DNA from: an uncultured Prevotella sp.
GTDB taxonomy: Bacteria; Bacteroidota; Bacteroidia; Bacteroidales; Bacteroidaceae
Length of the DNA stretch: 64,000 nt
Direction of reading: 5' to 3'
Assembly: GCA_900315545.1 (NCBI GenBank)
Contig: OMZM01000008.1
Span: 1 to 64,000, forward strand
Below, piece after piece: positions 53,026 through 61,116 of this stretch (positions within the stretch are counted from its first letter, which is position 1; each line of letters starts with the position of its first letter). The translations under genes and the position numbers were made by a program. The notes under the pieces were generated by a model, which saw only the letters and a list, made by a program, of their open reading frames with translations, was not told the DNA's origin and ran no database searches.

Positions 53026-53916
53026 TTATATGTTGTCATTGTTTTTGTTTTCGTTTCCCGTGCAGTTGCTTTGCCTTGTCAATTCGCAAATTTTCAAGGT
53101 TTCAACGGCTTCTTTCACGTCGTGAACGCGCAGAATGGCAGCGCCTTTCATCAGTGCTATGGTGTTCAGCGCCGTCGTTCCGTTGAGTGCATGGTCGGCG
53201 TCGGTGCCGAAAAGCCGTGAAATCATCGATTTTCGCGATATACCCACGAGCAGTGGCAGCTGCAGGACATGCAGTTTTTCCAAGTCTTTCATAATCTCAT
53301 AGTTTTCTTCGAGCGTCTTGCCGAAGCCGAAACCCGGATCGAAGATAATATCTTTCACTCCCATCTGGCGCAGCATCGACACCTCCTTTGCAGCGTTCAG
53401 CAGCATTGTCTGTATGTCGTTTCTGACAGACATCAGTATGTATGGCACTCCAAGTTCTGCAACTGTCCTGAATATAGCCGGTGTTTCGCTTTCCGACGGC
53501 TCGAGGCTGACGTTTGCAATGCCCGTTATTCCTCCCTCCGACACGTCGTTGATGATGTCAGCTCCATATTCCTCCACGCACATCCGCGCCACGTCGGGAC
53601 GGTAGGTGTCTACGCTGACTATTGCATTGGGCTGTTGCCGACGCACTATTTCCAGCCCCATGCGCATGCGCGCCATTTCCTCCTGCTCGCTCACCTCGTT
53701 GGCTCCGGGCCGCGTAGAGAATGCTCCGACGTCTATTATGTTGCCCCCTTCGCTGACGATAGCGTTGGCGCGTTCCGCTATTTCGTGTTCGCTCTGCTTT
53801 CGGCTGCCGCTGAAGAAAGAGTCGGGCGTAACGTTCAGTATGCCCATCACCATTGGCTTGTCGGTGCTGACGAGCCTGCCGCGAATGTTGATAAAACTGT
53901 TTCCTGTAGTCATCAT
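53026..53916 (-). CDS. folP: Dihydropteroate synthase
   Basis: Joins p-aminobenzoate and the pterin pyrophosphate in folate synthesis; target of sulfonamides. The 296-residue TIM-barrel protein shows MGILNVTPDSFFSGSR, IIDVGAFSTRPGA, IVSVDTYR, INDVS, FDPGFGFGKTLEENYEIM and VGISRKSMI. The GFGK and SRKSMI segments are the substrate loops. Two ATGs are in a row (53916 and 53913). It has an exact upstream promoter and heads folP-cdaA. Confidence 0.95.
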   Translation of the reverse strand: MMTTGNSFINIRGRLVSTDKPMVMGILNVTPDSFFSGSRKQSEHEIAERANAIVSEGGNIIDVGAFSTRPGANEVSEQEEMARMRMGLEIVRRQQPNAIVSVDTYRPDVARMCVEEYGADIINDVSEGGITGIANVSLEPSESETPAIFRTVAELGVPYILMSVRNDIQTMLLNAAKEVSMLRQMGVKDIIFDPGFGFGKTLEENYEIMKDLEKLHVLQLPLLVGISRKSMISRLFGTDADHALNGTTALNTIALMKGAAILRVHDVKEAVETLKICELTRQSNCTGNENKNNDNI

Positions 53917-53936
53917 GCTGATATTTATCTTTCATG

Positions 53937-53967
53937 CAAAGTTAGTTATTGTTATTCTAAGCACAAA
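53937..53967 (-). promoter_or_regulatory. Bacteroidetes-type promoter for folP-cdaA
   Basis: On the minus strand TTTG (53967-53964), a 19-bp spacer and TAACTTTG (53944-53937) match exactly. The predicted start is near 53930, 14 bases before the ATG. Confidence 0.8.
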
Positions 53968-54019
53968 ATAAAAAAACAAAAAAGTAGAGTTTGCCTGCAA
54001 TATTTTGTTTTTCCGCTCA

Positions 54020-54470
54020 CAGCAAAAAGTGTGCCAAACTCGTCAGGATTTTCTTTCTCGACGAAAAATGATGAAAAATTTTGACAGAGAAAAATCGTCC
54101 AAATAGAATCAGAATAGCCTCTGAAAGTGCAAAATACTGTTAAATTCCGAGTCGACGATAACTGTTAAAATTGTCAAAGAGTACCTTTGACGTGCCTATT
54201 TTGCCCTTTTTGCCCTATCAGACATAGCGTGCGAGACCCTCAAACACTATGTCTGACACCCTCAAACAGTGTGTTTGACAATCTCAAACATGCTCTTTGA
54301 CAATTTTAACACTTGTGTTTCTCGCATAAAACGCTTATATTTTGAGTTAATAAACTGATAGTCAGGGAATTATAGGACTATGCGGATTTTGGGCATATTT
54401 TGCCCCTTTGATTTCAGAAACGACTTTCTCGGGCATTCTCGCGACAGTAAATGAGCCAAAATTGATTATC
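54020..54470 (+). repeat. Dispersed 450-bp non-coding element, copy D
   Basis: Begins CAGCAAAAAGTGTGCCAAA and ends ATTGATTATC. Left flank landmarks are TTTTGACAGAGAAAAA, CCAAATAGAATC and CCTCTGAAAGTGC. The right flank has TTTGCCCCT, TTTCAGAAACGACTTTC and GCGACAGTAAA. It lies in the divergent gap between folP and the outer-membrane protein gene. The remaining bases to 54600 show nothing else certain. Confidence 0.88.
54163..54316 (+). repeat. Seven tandem 22-bp units, core of copy D
   Basis: Units start at 54163, 54185, 54207, 54229, 54251, 54273 and 54295, total 154 bp. Units 4-6 follow GTNTGA-N5-CTCAAACA-N3-T. The first and last carry the perfect 19-bp inverted arms (54163-54181 and 54293-54311). 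Confidence 0.87.
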
Positions 54471-54600
54471 ATTTTTTCGTGCCGGCAATGCTGTCTGACA
54501 GCAAGAATTGATGCTGAAATGTTAAAATATAATAAATAATATGTCTTTCGTGTAAACTTTTCGCCACCTCATACGTTTAATATACAAAACGATTACACCA

Positions 54601-57600
54601 ATGAAGATTATGAAATCAGAGAAGACACAAAACCAACCCTTGGCTACGGCAGACAGCAACAGTAGCCGCAGTGAGAAGCAGGCAGTGCTTGCTGCGCGAA
54701 AAATACTGCCAATAGTTTTTCTGTTCAGCCTTTTTGTACAGACAGTCCCGGCTCGCTCAACATTGCCTAACGACACCACGACACAGCAGAACGCCAAGAA
54801 AGAACGCACCATAGTGCTCAACGGCCGCACCATCGACTCATTTACCAAAGCCGACATAAAGTCGTTTGTAACCGTCATGACGCGCGACAGTGCCGTCGTA
54901 GACACAACAACGGTGTTCATCTGGGACAACACCTCATACTTTGAACTCCATGTCCCGATGCGCCCGGCAAAGTATATTCTCAAGGCAGAAGCCGCAGGCT
55001 ATGCTCCCGGATACGTCGACTACGACATTAAATATATAGGCAGAAACCGCGATTTTGAAGTACCTCCCATATCCATGAAACGCCTCATGGAAGAAGATAC
55101 GGCGTCGCTCGGCGAGGAACTGGAAGGCGTTACAGTAAAGGGAACACGCATAAAAATGATTCACAAGGGCGACACGCTCGTCTTCAACGCATCAGCCTTC
55201 AAGCTGCCTGAGGGCTCCATGCTCGACGGACTGATACGCCAGATGCCCGGCGTAGAACTGAAAGACAACGGCGACATATACGTCAATGGCAGGAAAGTGG
55301 ACTTCCTGACGCTCAACGGCGAAGACTTTTTCAAGGGCAACAACAAGATGATGCTCGAAAACCTGCCATACTACACCGTAGAAACCGTGCAGGTCTACAA
55401 CAAGGACACTGAGCGAAACCGCATGACTGGACTGCAAACGGAGATGAAAGACTACGTCATGGACGTGAAACTGAAACGGCAGTACAACCGCAACGTCATG
55501 GCAAACATAGAAGCCGGAGGCGGCACGCGCGACAGATACATGGCACGCCTGTTCTCACTATACTTCGACGACAGGTCGCGCGTAACGCTCTTTGCCAACA
55601 GCAACAACGTGAACGAGAACCGCAAGCCTGGCGAAGACGGCGACTGGTCGCCCAAGAAAGAACCCAACGGAGTGAGAAAGACAAACATGATAGGCTTGGA
55701 ATGGAAGACCGCCGACAAGGACAAGAACATTAAAAATGAGTTTAATGCCTCATTCGAGTGGGAGAACACCGACCACCAGACCCGCTCCGCAGCAGAGCAG
55801 TTTACCACCGGCGGCAGCAACATCTTCAGCCGCAGCGACGCCAGAGACCTCTACAGTCAGTTCACGGTGAATGCCACCAACACCTTCTCGCTGGAGAAAC
55901 CAATATCTGTCTACTCCATAACGCAGTTCATGCTCCATCGCTGGGACAAGACAGGCACAAGCCGCTCAGCCACGTTCAACACCGACATAGACCGCTACGG
56001 CACGACCAGCGCACTGCTGGACAGCCTGACGAGAAAGCAGACATCGCCTCTGGAGAAACACACTCTTAACGTGCAGGCTACCGAAACAGCATCAGACTAC
56101 GACTATGTGATGCTGTCGCAAAGAGTCTGGATGGACAAGAAACTGGCATGGGGCGACCACATCAACATGCAGGCTTATGGCTCCTGGTCGAAACAACTGA
56201 CCGACAACTTCACGCGATACTCAACACGCTATCCGCAGAACGGCGATGCCGACACGCGAAACACATACTGCAAAGTGCCGAAACACAACTACGACATCAG
56301 CTTGGAGATGGCTTACGAAATGCCGTTCAACAACGGTCTGCACGTCGTGCCAGGCATCAGCTTCAGCCAGTCGTACAACTCAGATGAAGACATGTGGTAC
56401 CGTCTCGACCGTCTCGGCGGCAAATGGAGCGACCCTACGACACCGCTGACAATGCAGCTGCCGTCGACGCGCGAGGAAATGATGCAGGCGATGGATGCCG
56501 ACAACAGTTATAGAATGAGGAAAATGGTAAGGAGCATGCTAGAAACTCTCAGCATCGGCTGGTCGAAAAACACAAAGGGAGGCTATCAGACCGTGAACCT
56601 GAACCTGCCGCTGACCCACTACTACGACAAGGCATCATACCTGCACCTGCCATTCGACACTACGATGACACGCCACTATACCACGTTCACGCCACAGGTG
56701 GTAGGCTTTGTCAGTTTCGACAACTATCAGCGTACGCTGTTCGTAAACTATAATGCCAACGTGCAACAGGCAGACTGGCTGCAGATGGCAGGCAACATAA
56801 ACACGCGGCAGTCGTCAGCCATACGACTGAAAAACCCAAATCTGGGCAAGACGGTTACCCACAACTGGATGCTGTTGTGGACGCGCAACAAGAACGAGAT
56901 AAACCAAACGCTGCAGCTCACTCTGAACGGAAACATACGGCACGGAGCTGTCGGCACGCGGACATACTACCTGCCGCAGACAGGAACATACATCTATCAG
57001 AGTGGCAACGTAGACGGCAACTGGACAGGAGCGGCAAAAATATTCTTCGGACGCAACGCCGACAAAAAGAAACACATATATGTGAGCAACCAACTGAATG
57101 CATCGCTCGAACACAACGTAGACTTCAGCGCCGCCTCGCTCGACCTGCCGGAGTCAGCACTGGCGGACTATCATCTGCTGGGCAGTATCATCGGCTCGCA
57201 GACGGACAACCTGAGCAAGGTGAACACGCTGACGCTGACCGACCAGCTGAAGGCAGAATACACACTGGGCGACCTGAAAGTGGGACTCAACGGACAATTC
57301 ACATGGTATAACTCAACGAGCAACAGGACGGAGTTTGAAACTATCAGCGCATCGGAATTCAACTATGGCGCCACGCTGCAATATAAGTTGCCGCTGGCTA
57401 TACAGCTCGCCACCGACATAAAGATGTTCTCGCGCAGAGGCTATCAGACAGCCGAAATGAACACCGACGACCTGATATGGAACGCATCGCTGTCGCGCTC
57501 GTTCGTCAAAGGCAAGCTGACCTGCAAGCTCGAAGCATTCGACATATTGCATCAACTGTCGAACACCACCTACACCGTAAATGCTCAGGGGCACGTAGAG

Positions 57601-57666
57601 ACATGGGCAAACAAGATACCAAACTATGCCATGCTGCACGTCATATATAAGTTTGCAAAGAAATAA
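54601..57666 (+). CDS. Outer-membrane beta-barrel protein, TonB-receptor-like (CarboxypepD_reg plus barrel)
   Basis: A 1021-residue protein. The hydrophobic signal (ILPIVFLFSLFVQTVPA, about 36-52) is preceded by about 35 polar residues, an unusually long n-region; a start at 54610 is equally possible. A carboxypeptidase-regulatory-like beta-sandwich (about 75-165) is followed by a plug-like segment (LDGLIRQMPGVELKDNGDIYVNGRKVD). The rest, from about 280, has alternating aromatic strands typical of the Bacteroidetes outer_membrane beta-barrel family and ends in a strand MLHVIYKFAKK. No SusD partner is adjacent, so it is not a typical SusCD pair. A terminator follows directly. Transport or adhesion is possible; the substrate is unknown. 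Confidence 0.88.
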   Translation: MKIMKSEKTQNQPLATADSNSSRSEKQAVLAARKILPIVFLFSLFVQTVPARSTLPNDTTTQQNAKKERTIVLNGRTIDSFTKADIKSFVTVMTRDSAVVDTTTVFIWDNTSYFELHVPMRPAKYILKAEAAGYAPGYVDYDIKYIGRNRDFEVPPISMKRLMEEDTASLGEELEGVTVKGTRIKMIHKGDTLVFNASAFKLPEGSMLDGLIRQMPGVELKDNGDIYVNGRKVDFLTLNGEDFFKGNNKMMLENLPYYTVETVQVYNKDTERNRMTGLQTEMKDYVMDVKLKRQYNRNVMANIEAGGGTRDRYMARLFSLYFDDRSRVTLFANSNNVNENRKPGEDGDWSPKKEPNGVRKTNMIGLEWKTADKDKNIKNEFNASFEWENTDHQTRSAAEQFTTGGSNIFSRSDARDLYSQFTVNATNTFSLEKPISVYSITQFMLHRWDKTGTSRSATFNTDIDRYGTTSALLDSLTRKQTSPLEKHTLNVQATETASDYDYVMLSQRVWMDKKLAWGDHINMQAYGSWSKQLTDNFTRYSTRYPQNGDADTRNTYCKVPKHNYDISLEMAYEMPFNNGLHVVPGISFSQSYNSDEDMWYRLDRLGGKWSDPTTPLTMQLPSTREEMMQAMDADNSYRMRKMVRSMLETLSIGWSKNTKGGYQTVNLNLPLTHYYDKASYLHLPFDTTMTRHYTTFTPQVVGFVSFDNYQRTLFVNYNANVQQADWLQMAGNINTRQSSAIRLKNPNLGKTVTHNWMLLWTRNKNEINQTLQLTLNGNIRHGAVGTRTYYLPQTGTYIYQSGNVDGNWTGAAKIFFGRNADKKKHIYVSNQLNASLEHNVDFSAASLDLPESALADYHLLGSIIGSQTDNLSKVNTLTLTDQLKAEYTLGDLKVGLNGQFTWYNSTSNRTEFETISASEFNYGATLQYKLPLAIQLATDIKMFSRRGYQTAEMNTDDLIWNASLSRSFVKGKLTCKLEAFDILHQLSNTTYTVNAQGHVETWANKIPNYAMLHVIYKFAKK

Positions 57667-57681
57667 ACACAAGACACATAA

Positions 57682-57721
57682 CAGAAGTGGGCACCAGACG
57701 ACAGTCTGATGCCCACTTCTG
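57682..57721. terminator. Bidirectional terminator
   Basis: CAGAAGTGGGCA (57682-57693) pairs perfectly with TGCCCACTTCTG (57710-57721), with an inner CAGAC/GTCTG stem. It separates the outer-membrane protein gene from the convergent tRNA gene. Confidence 0.82.
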
Positions 57722-57748
57722 CTGTAATAAATATATCTTCCAGACGAG

Positions 57749-57821
57749 AGCGGAATACGAGGCTCGAACTCGCGACCCCGACTTTGGGAAAGTCGTGCTC
57801 TGCCAACTGAGCTAATTCCGT
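57749..57821 (-). tRNA. tRNA-Gly (anticodon CCC)
   Basis: The minus strand folds as a cloverleaf. The D arm is GCTC...GAGC and the anticodon arm CGACT-TTCCCAA-AGTCG with CCC at 57788-57786. The T arm has GCGAG-TTCGAGC-CTCGT. The acceptor stem pairs ACGGAAT with ATTCCGC, with a mismatch at the first pair (A1:C72). The 3' CCA is not encoded. CCC reads glycine GGG codons. Confidence 0.9.
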
Positions 57822-57841
57822 AACAATGCCGCAATGGCATG

Positions 57842-57849
57842 CAAAGGTA
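57842..57849 (-). promoter_or_regulatory. -7 element for the tRNA gene
   Basis: TACCTTTG on the minus strand matches TAnnTTTG, about 20 bases before the mature 5' end. A TTGG lies 18 bases further upstream in place of TTTG. Confidence 0.5.
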
Positions 57850-57900
57850 ATAAAAAAGATAAAGAAACCAACTTATTTTCCCAAAAAGTCTTTATTTAAT

Positions 57901-57931
57901 TTTGAACTTTGCTCAACTTACTGTAAATTTG
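57901..57931 (+). promoter_or_regulatory. Bacteroidetes-type promoter for dut
   Basis: TTTG (57901-57904), a 19-bp spacer, TAAATTTG (57924-57931): an exact match. Predicted start near 57938; leader of about 64 bases. It probably serves all four genes from dut to the EnvC-like gene. Confidence 0.83.
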
Positions 57932-58001
57932 CAGCATAATACGCAGACACAGCAAGTGCAACGCTCTGCAAAGAGGCAAAAACGAAGAAAAACAACGCAA
58001 C

Positions 58002-58439
58002 ATGACCGAAGTAAAAGTAATAAACAAGAGTCATCATCCGCTGCCCGCATACGCAACGGCAAACAGTTCTGGAATCGACCTGCGAGCAAACATCAGCGAG
58101 CCGATAGTGCTGAAGCCAATGGAACGACGGCTCATTCCGACAGGACTCTACATAGCCCTGCCAGAAGGGACAGAGGCACAGGTGCGCCCCAGAAGCGGAC
58201 TTGCACTGAAACACGGAATAACCGTTCTCAATACACCTGGAACGATAGATGCCGACTATCGCGGAGAAATAGGAGTCGTACTGATAAATTTCTCAGATAA
58301 AGACTTTGTAGTCAACGACGGAGAACGCATAGCCCAGATGGTCGTGGCACGATATGAGAAAGTGGAACTCAGACTTGTGGAACAGCTCGACGAAACCGAG
58401 CGAGGCGCAGGAGGATACGGACACACCGGCGTGAAATAG
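58002..58439 (+). CDS. dut: dUTP pyrophosphatase (dUTPase)
   Basis: Splits dUTP to dUMP and pyrophosphate, keeping uracil out of DNA and supplying dTMP synthesis. The 145-residue protein has all five trimeric dUTPase motifs: NSSGIDLRA (motif 1, with NSS where GAA is usual), [31 protein letters not shown], and the C-terminal [10 protein letters not shown] (motif 5, with Tyr and His where Phe and Ser are usual). It is the first gene of a plus-strand unit and ends 2 bases before the TPR gene. Confidence 0.95.
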   Translation: MTEVKVINKSHHPLPAYATANSSGIDLRANISEPIVLKPMERRLIPTGLYIALPEGTEAQVRPRSGLALKHGITVLNTPGTIDADYRGEIGVVLINFSDKDFVVNDGERIAQMVVARYEKVELRLVEQLDETERGAGGYGHTGVK

Positions 58440-58441
58440 AC

Positions 58442-60211
58442 ATGCTTGACGGAAAGAGAAACATAGCAGTAGCGGTAGCCGTTGTCATTCTCATGGCAAT
58501 GGTGGCTGTGTCGTGCAGTGCACCAAAGCGTGTGCCGTCAGGAAGCATAGCCGACAGGATAGGGGAGGATGCCCGCAAACGTTTCGACATGGCATATCTG
58601 GAGGCAATAAATCAACAGGAGAACGACAACTATGCTGCCGCCTTCGACCTGCTGAACTACTGCCTGTCAATCGACTCGCTGTCGCCAGCTGTCTACGATA
58701 TGCTGTCGGCATATTATTTTGAGATGGGCAACAACGAGAAGGGTATGCAGTATGTCGGCAAGGCATACACCCTGAACCCGCAAAACGAATACTATGCAGA
58801 GCGATATGCACGCTCAATGGTTGTAGACAAGAAGTTCAGCGAGGCAGCCAAGATATATGAGGGGCTCGTGGAGCATGACCATTCACGAACCGACATACTC
58901 GACGTGCTGGCACAGATATATGACGTTGTCGGCGACAATGAAGGCGCACTGCGCACCCTCGACCGCATGGAAACGGCGGAAGGCAGCAGCGAAGAAATAA
59001 CAATGGCAAAGATGTTTATCTATTCCAAGCAGGGAAAGAAAGACATGGAGCTTGCCGAACTGCGCAAACTGGCAGACAAGCATCCATACGACATGAAGTA
59101 TCGTGTGATGATGGGCAACTGGCTTATGCAGAACGAAAGAAAGGGAGAGGCTTACGACGAATACATGAAAGTGCTGAAGAAAGAGCCTGACAATATTGCG
59201 GCACGTCTGTCGCTCATAGACTATTATCAGGCTGAAGGCAACGACTCTGTGGCAGACGACATGGCGAGAGAACTCATATTCGACAGGAAAAACGATACGG
59301 AAACACGCGTAAGCCTGATACGCGGACTCATTGCCAACCACGAACAGCAGCAGCGAGACTCAACGGAGATACTGAAAATGCTCGATACCCTGATGGCAGG
59401 TGAGCCTACTGTGGCAGACTTCGCAATAATGAAGGCAGCATACATGTCGCTGAAGCAGATGCCACAGGAGAGCATCAACGATGTAAACAGGCAGATACTG
59501 GCTGTCTCGCCAGACTATTCTCCGGCACGCTTCAGACTCGTACAGGCGCTGTGGAACACAGAAAGTTACGACGAAGTGATAAGCCTCTGCAAGGCAGGAA
59601 ATGAATACAATCCTGACGATATGGCTTTCTACTACTTCTTGGGAATGGCTTATTCGCAGAAAGACGATATCGACCAGTCGCTCGATGCCTTTCAGCGCGG
59701 AGTGAGCCAGATAAACAGCGACAGCAACGCAGATATCGTTTCCGACTTCTATGGCATGATGGGCGACCTGCTGCACGAGAAAGGTGAGATAGAGAAAGCC
59801 TTTGCAGCATACGACAGTTGCCTGCATTGGAAAGATGACAACTATTACTGCATGAACAACTATGCCTATTTCCTTGCTCTCAGAGGAGAACAGTTGGAGC
59901 GTGCTGAGGCAATGAGCTATAAGACAATACAGGCTGAGCCGAAGAACGGAACATATCTCGACACTTACGCGTGGGTGCTGTTTGTGAGAGGAAAATATGA
60001 GGAGGCAAAAACATATATTGACAAAATGATGGAAGAAGGAAACGGCGGCAGTGCTGTGGAATATGAGCATGCAGGCGACATTTACTACATGTGCGGACTG
60101 ACAGACGAGGCTGTGGAATTCTGGAAAAAGGCTCTCGAACAAAACAGAGACAACGCTGTTGTCAGAGAAAAGATAAGGCAAAGAAAATATATAGAAACAA
60201 TATCGAAATGA
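58442..60211 (+). CDS. TPR-repeat lipoprotein
   Basis: A 589-residue protein. The N-terminal hydrophobic segment (IAVAVAVVILMAMVAVSC) ends in a lipobox-like AVSC, so it is probably a lipoprotein with Cys25 acylated. The body is mostly TPR repeats from about 40 to 580, for example PAVYDMLSAYYFEMGNNEKG and DLLHEKGEIEKAFAAYDSC. It is an assembly scaffold for an unknown periplasmic or surface complex. It lies 2 bases after dut and overlaps the DUF4292 gene by 4 bases, so the three may be translationally coupled. Confidence 0.88.
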   Translation: MLDGKRNIAVAVAVVILMAMVAVSCSAPKRVPSGSIADRIGEDARKRFDMAYLEAINQQENDNYAAAFDLLNYCLSIDSLSPAVYDMLSAYYFEMGNNEKGMQYVGKAYTLNPQNEYYAERYARSMVVDKKFSEAAKIYEGLVEHDHSRTDILDVLAQIYDVVGDNEGALRTLDRMETAEGSSEEITMAKMFIYSKQGKKDMELAELRKLADKHPYDMKYRVMMGNWLMQNERKGEAYDEYMKVLKKEPDNIAARLSLIDYYQAEGNDSVADDMARELIFDRKNDTETRVSLIRGLIANHEQQQRDSTEILKMLDTLMAGEPTVADFAIMKAAYMSLKQMPQESINDVNRQILAVSPDYSPARFRLVQALWNTESYDEVISLCKAGNEYNPDDMAFYYFLGMAYSQKDDIDQSLDAFQRGVSQINSDSNADIVSDFYGMMGDLLHEKGEIEKAFAAYDSCLHWKDDNYYCMNNYAYFLALRGEQLERAEAMSYKTIQAEPKNGTYLDTYAWVLFVRGKYEEAKTYIDKMMEEGNGGSAVEYEHAGDIYYMCGLTDEAVEFWKKALEQNRDNAVVREKIRQRKYIETISK

Positions 60212-61092
60212 AAACAATAAGAAACATCATCCTGTCAATGGCTGTGCTTGCATTGGCAGCGTGCGGAACACAACGCCAGGCAACAGGCGACGACAGCAAA
60301 AGCAAGACATCTGTAGGCAGCGACATGGAATTGCGCAGACACGAACTGGCATTCGTGCAGAAAGTATCAGACAATACTGTATATGCAAAAAACATATCGT
60401 CGAAGATTTCTTTCAACCTTAAGAAAGGAACAAAGAATATCAGTGTAGACGGACAACTGCACATGCGACGGAACGAAGTGATAAGAATACAACTGGCACC
60501 GCTCGGACTCGTAGAGGTAGGACGAATAGAACTGACTCCTGAGAACGTGCTCATCATCATACGTCCGACAAAGGAATACATACTCGCCAACTATAAAGAC
60601 ATAGACTTTCTGAACCGCAACGGACTCGATTTCTATTCTCTGCAGGCTTTGTTCTGGAACCAGTTGTTCATGCCTAACGAGCAGCGCGTGAGCGAACAGT
60701 TGCTGGAGAAGTTTTCAGCAATGATAGAAGGAAACTCAAAGGAAGTTCCAGTCAGACTGAACGACGGACAAATGAAATATGAATGGACAGCCGACAGGAC
60801 GACAGGACGCATCGTAAGGACAAACGCAACCTATCAGAGCAAGACAAACGGAACGTCTACATTGCAGTGGAACTATGGCGATTTTGTAGCAGTAGGCTCA
60901 AAGTTTTTCCCTGCAAACCATAACTTCAAACTTGCCACGCCAGCCGTTTCAGGTAAGGAAACGTCGTTTGAGGTAACATTAAGGCTGAAGAAAATAGACA
61001 CTGACGGCAACTTTGAAAAGAAAACAGACGTGTCGTCAAGATATAAGCAGATAACTGTTGAACAGGCAGTAAAACGCATAATGAATTTATAA
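60208..61092 (+). CDS. DUF4292 family lipoprotein
   Basis: From the ATG at 60208 (MKTIRNIILSMAVLALAACGTQ) the protein is 294 residues with a good lipobox (LAAC), so it is membrane-anchored. The longer frame to 60091 lies inside the TPR gene. The core, ISFNLKKGTKNISVDGQLHMRR, VIRIQLAPLGLVEVGRIELTP and LQALFWNQLF, is the DUF4292 pattern, a beta-rich fold that may resemble LolA/LolB-type lipid-handling domains. Function unknown. It is between a TPR lipoprotein and an EnvC-like protein, suggesting an envelope role. Confidence 0.87.
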   Translation: MKTIRNIILSMAVLALAACGTQRQATGDDSKSKTSVGSDMELRRHELAFVQKVSDNTVYAKNISSKISFNLKKGTKNISVDGQLHMRRNEVIRIQLAPLGLVEVGRIELTPENVLIIIRPTKEYILANYKDIDFLNRNGLDFYSLQALFWNQLFMPNEQRVSEQLLEKFSAMIEGNSKEVPVRLNDGQMKYEWTADRTTGRIVRTNATYQSKTNGTSTLQWNYGDFVAVGSKFFPANHNFKLATPAVSGKETSFEVTLRLKKIDTDGNFEKKTDVSSRYKQITVEQAVKRIMNL

Positions 61093-61116
61093 ACATTATC
61101 AACAGAAAATACAACG

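Noticed and set aside
54601-57666. SusC half of a SusCD polysaccharide system
   Set aside because: No SusD-like gene follows; a terminator and a tRNA gene are immediately downstream.
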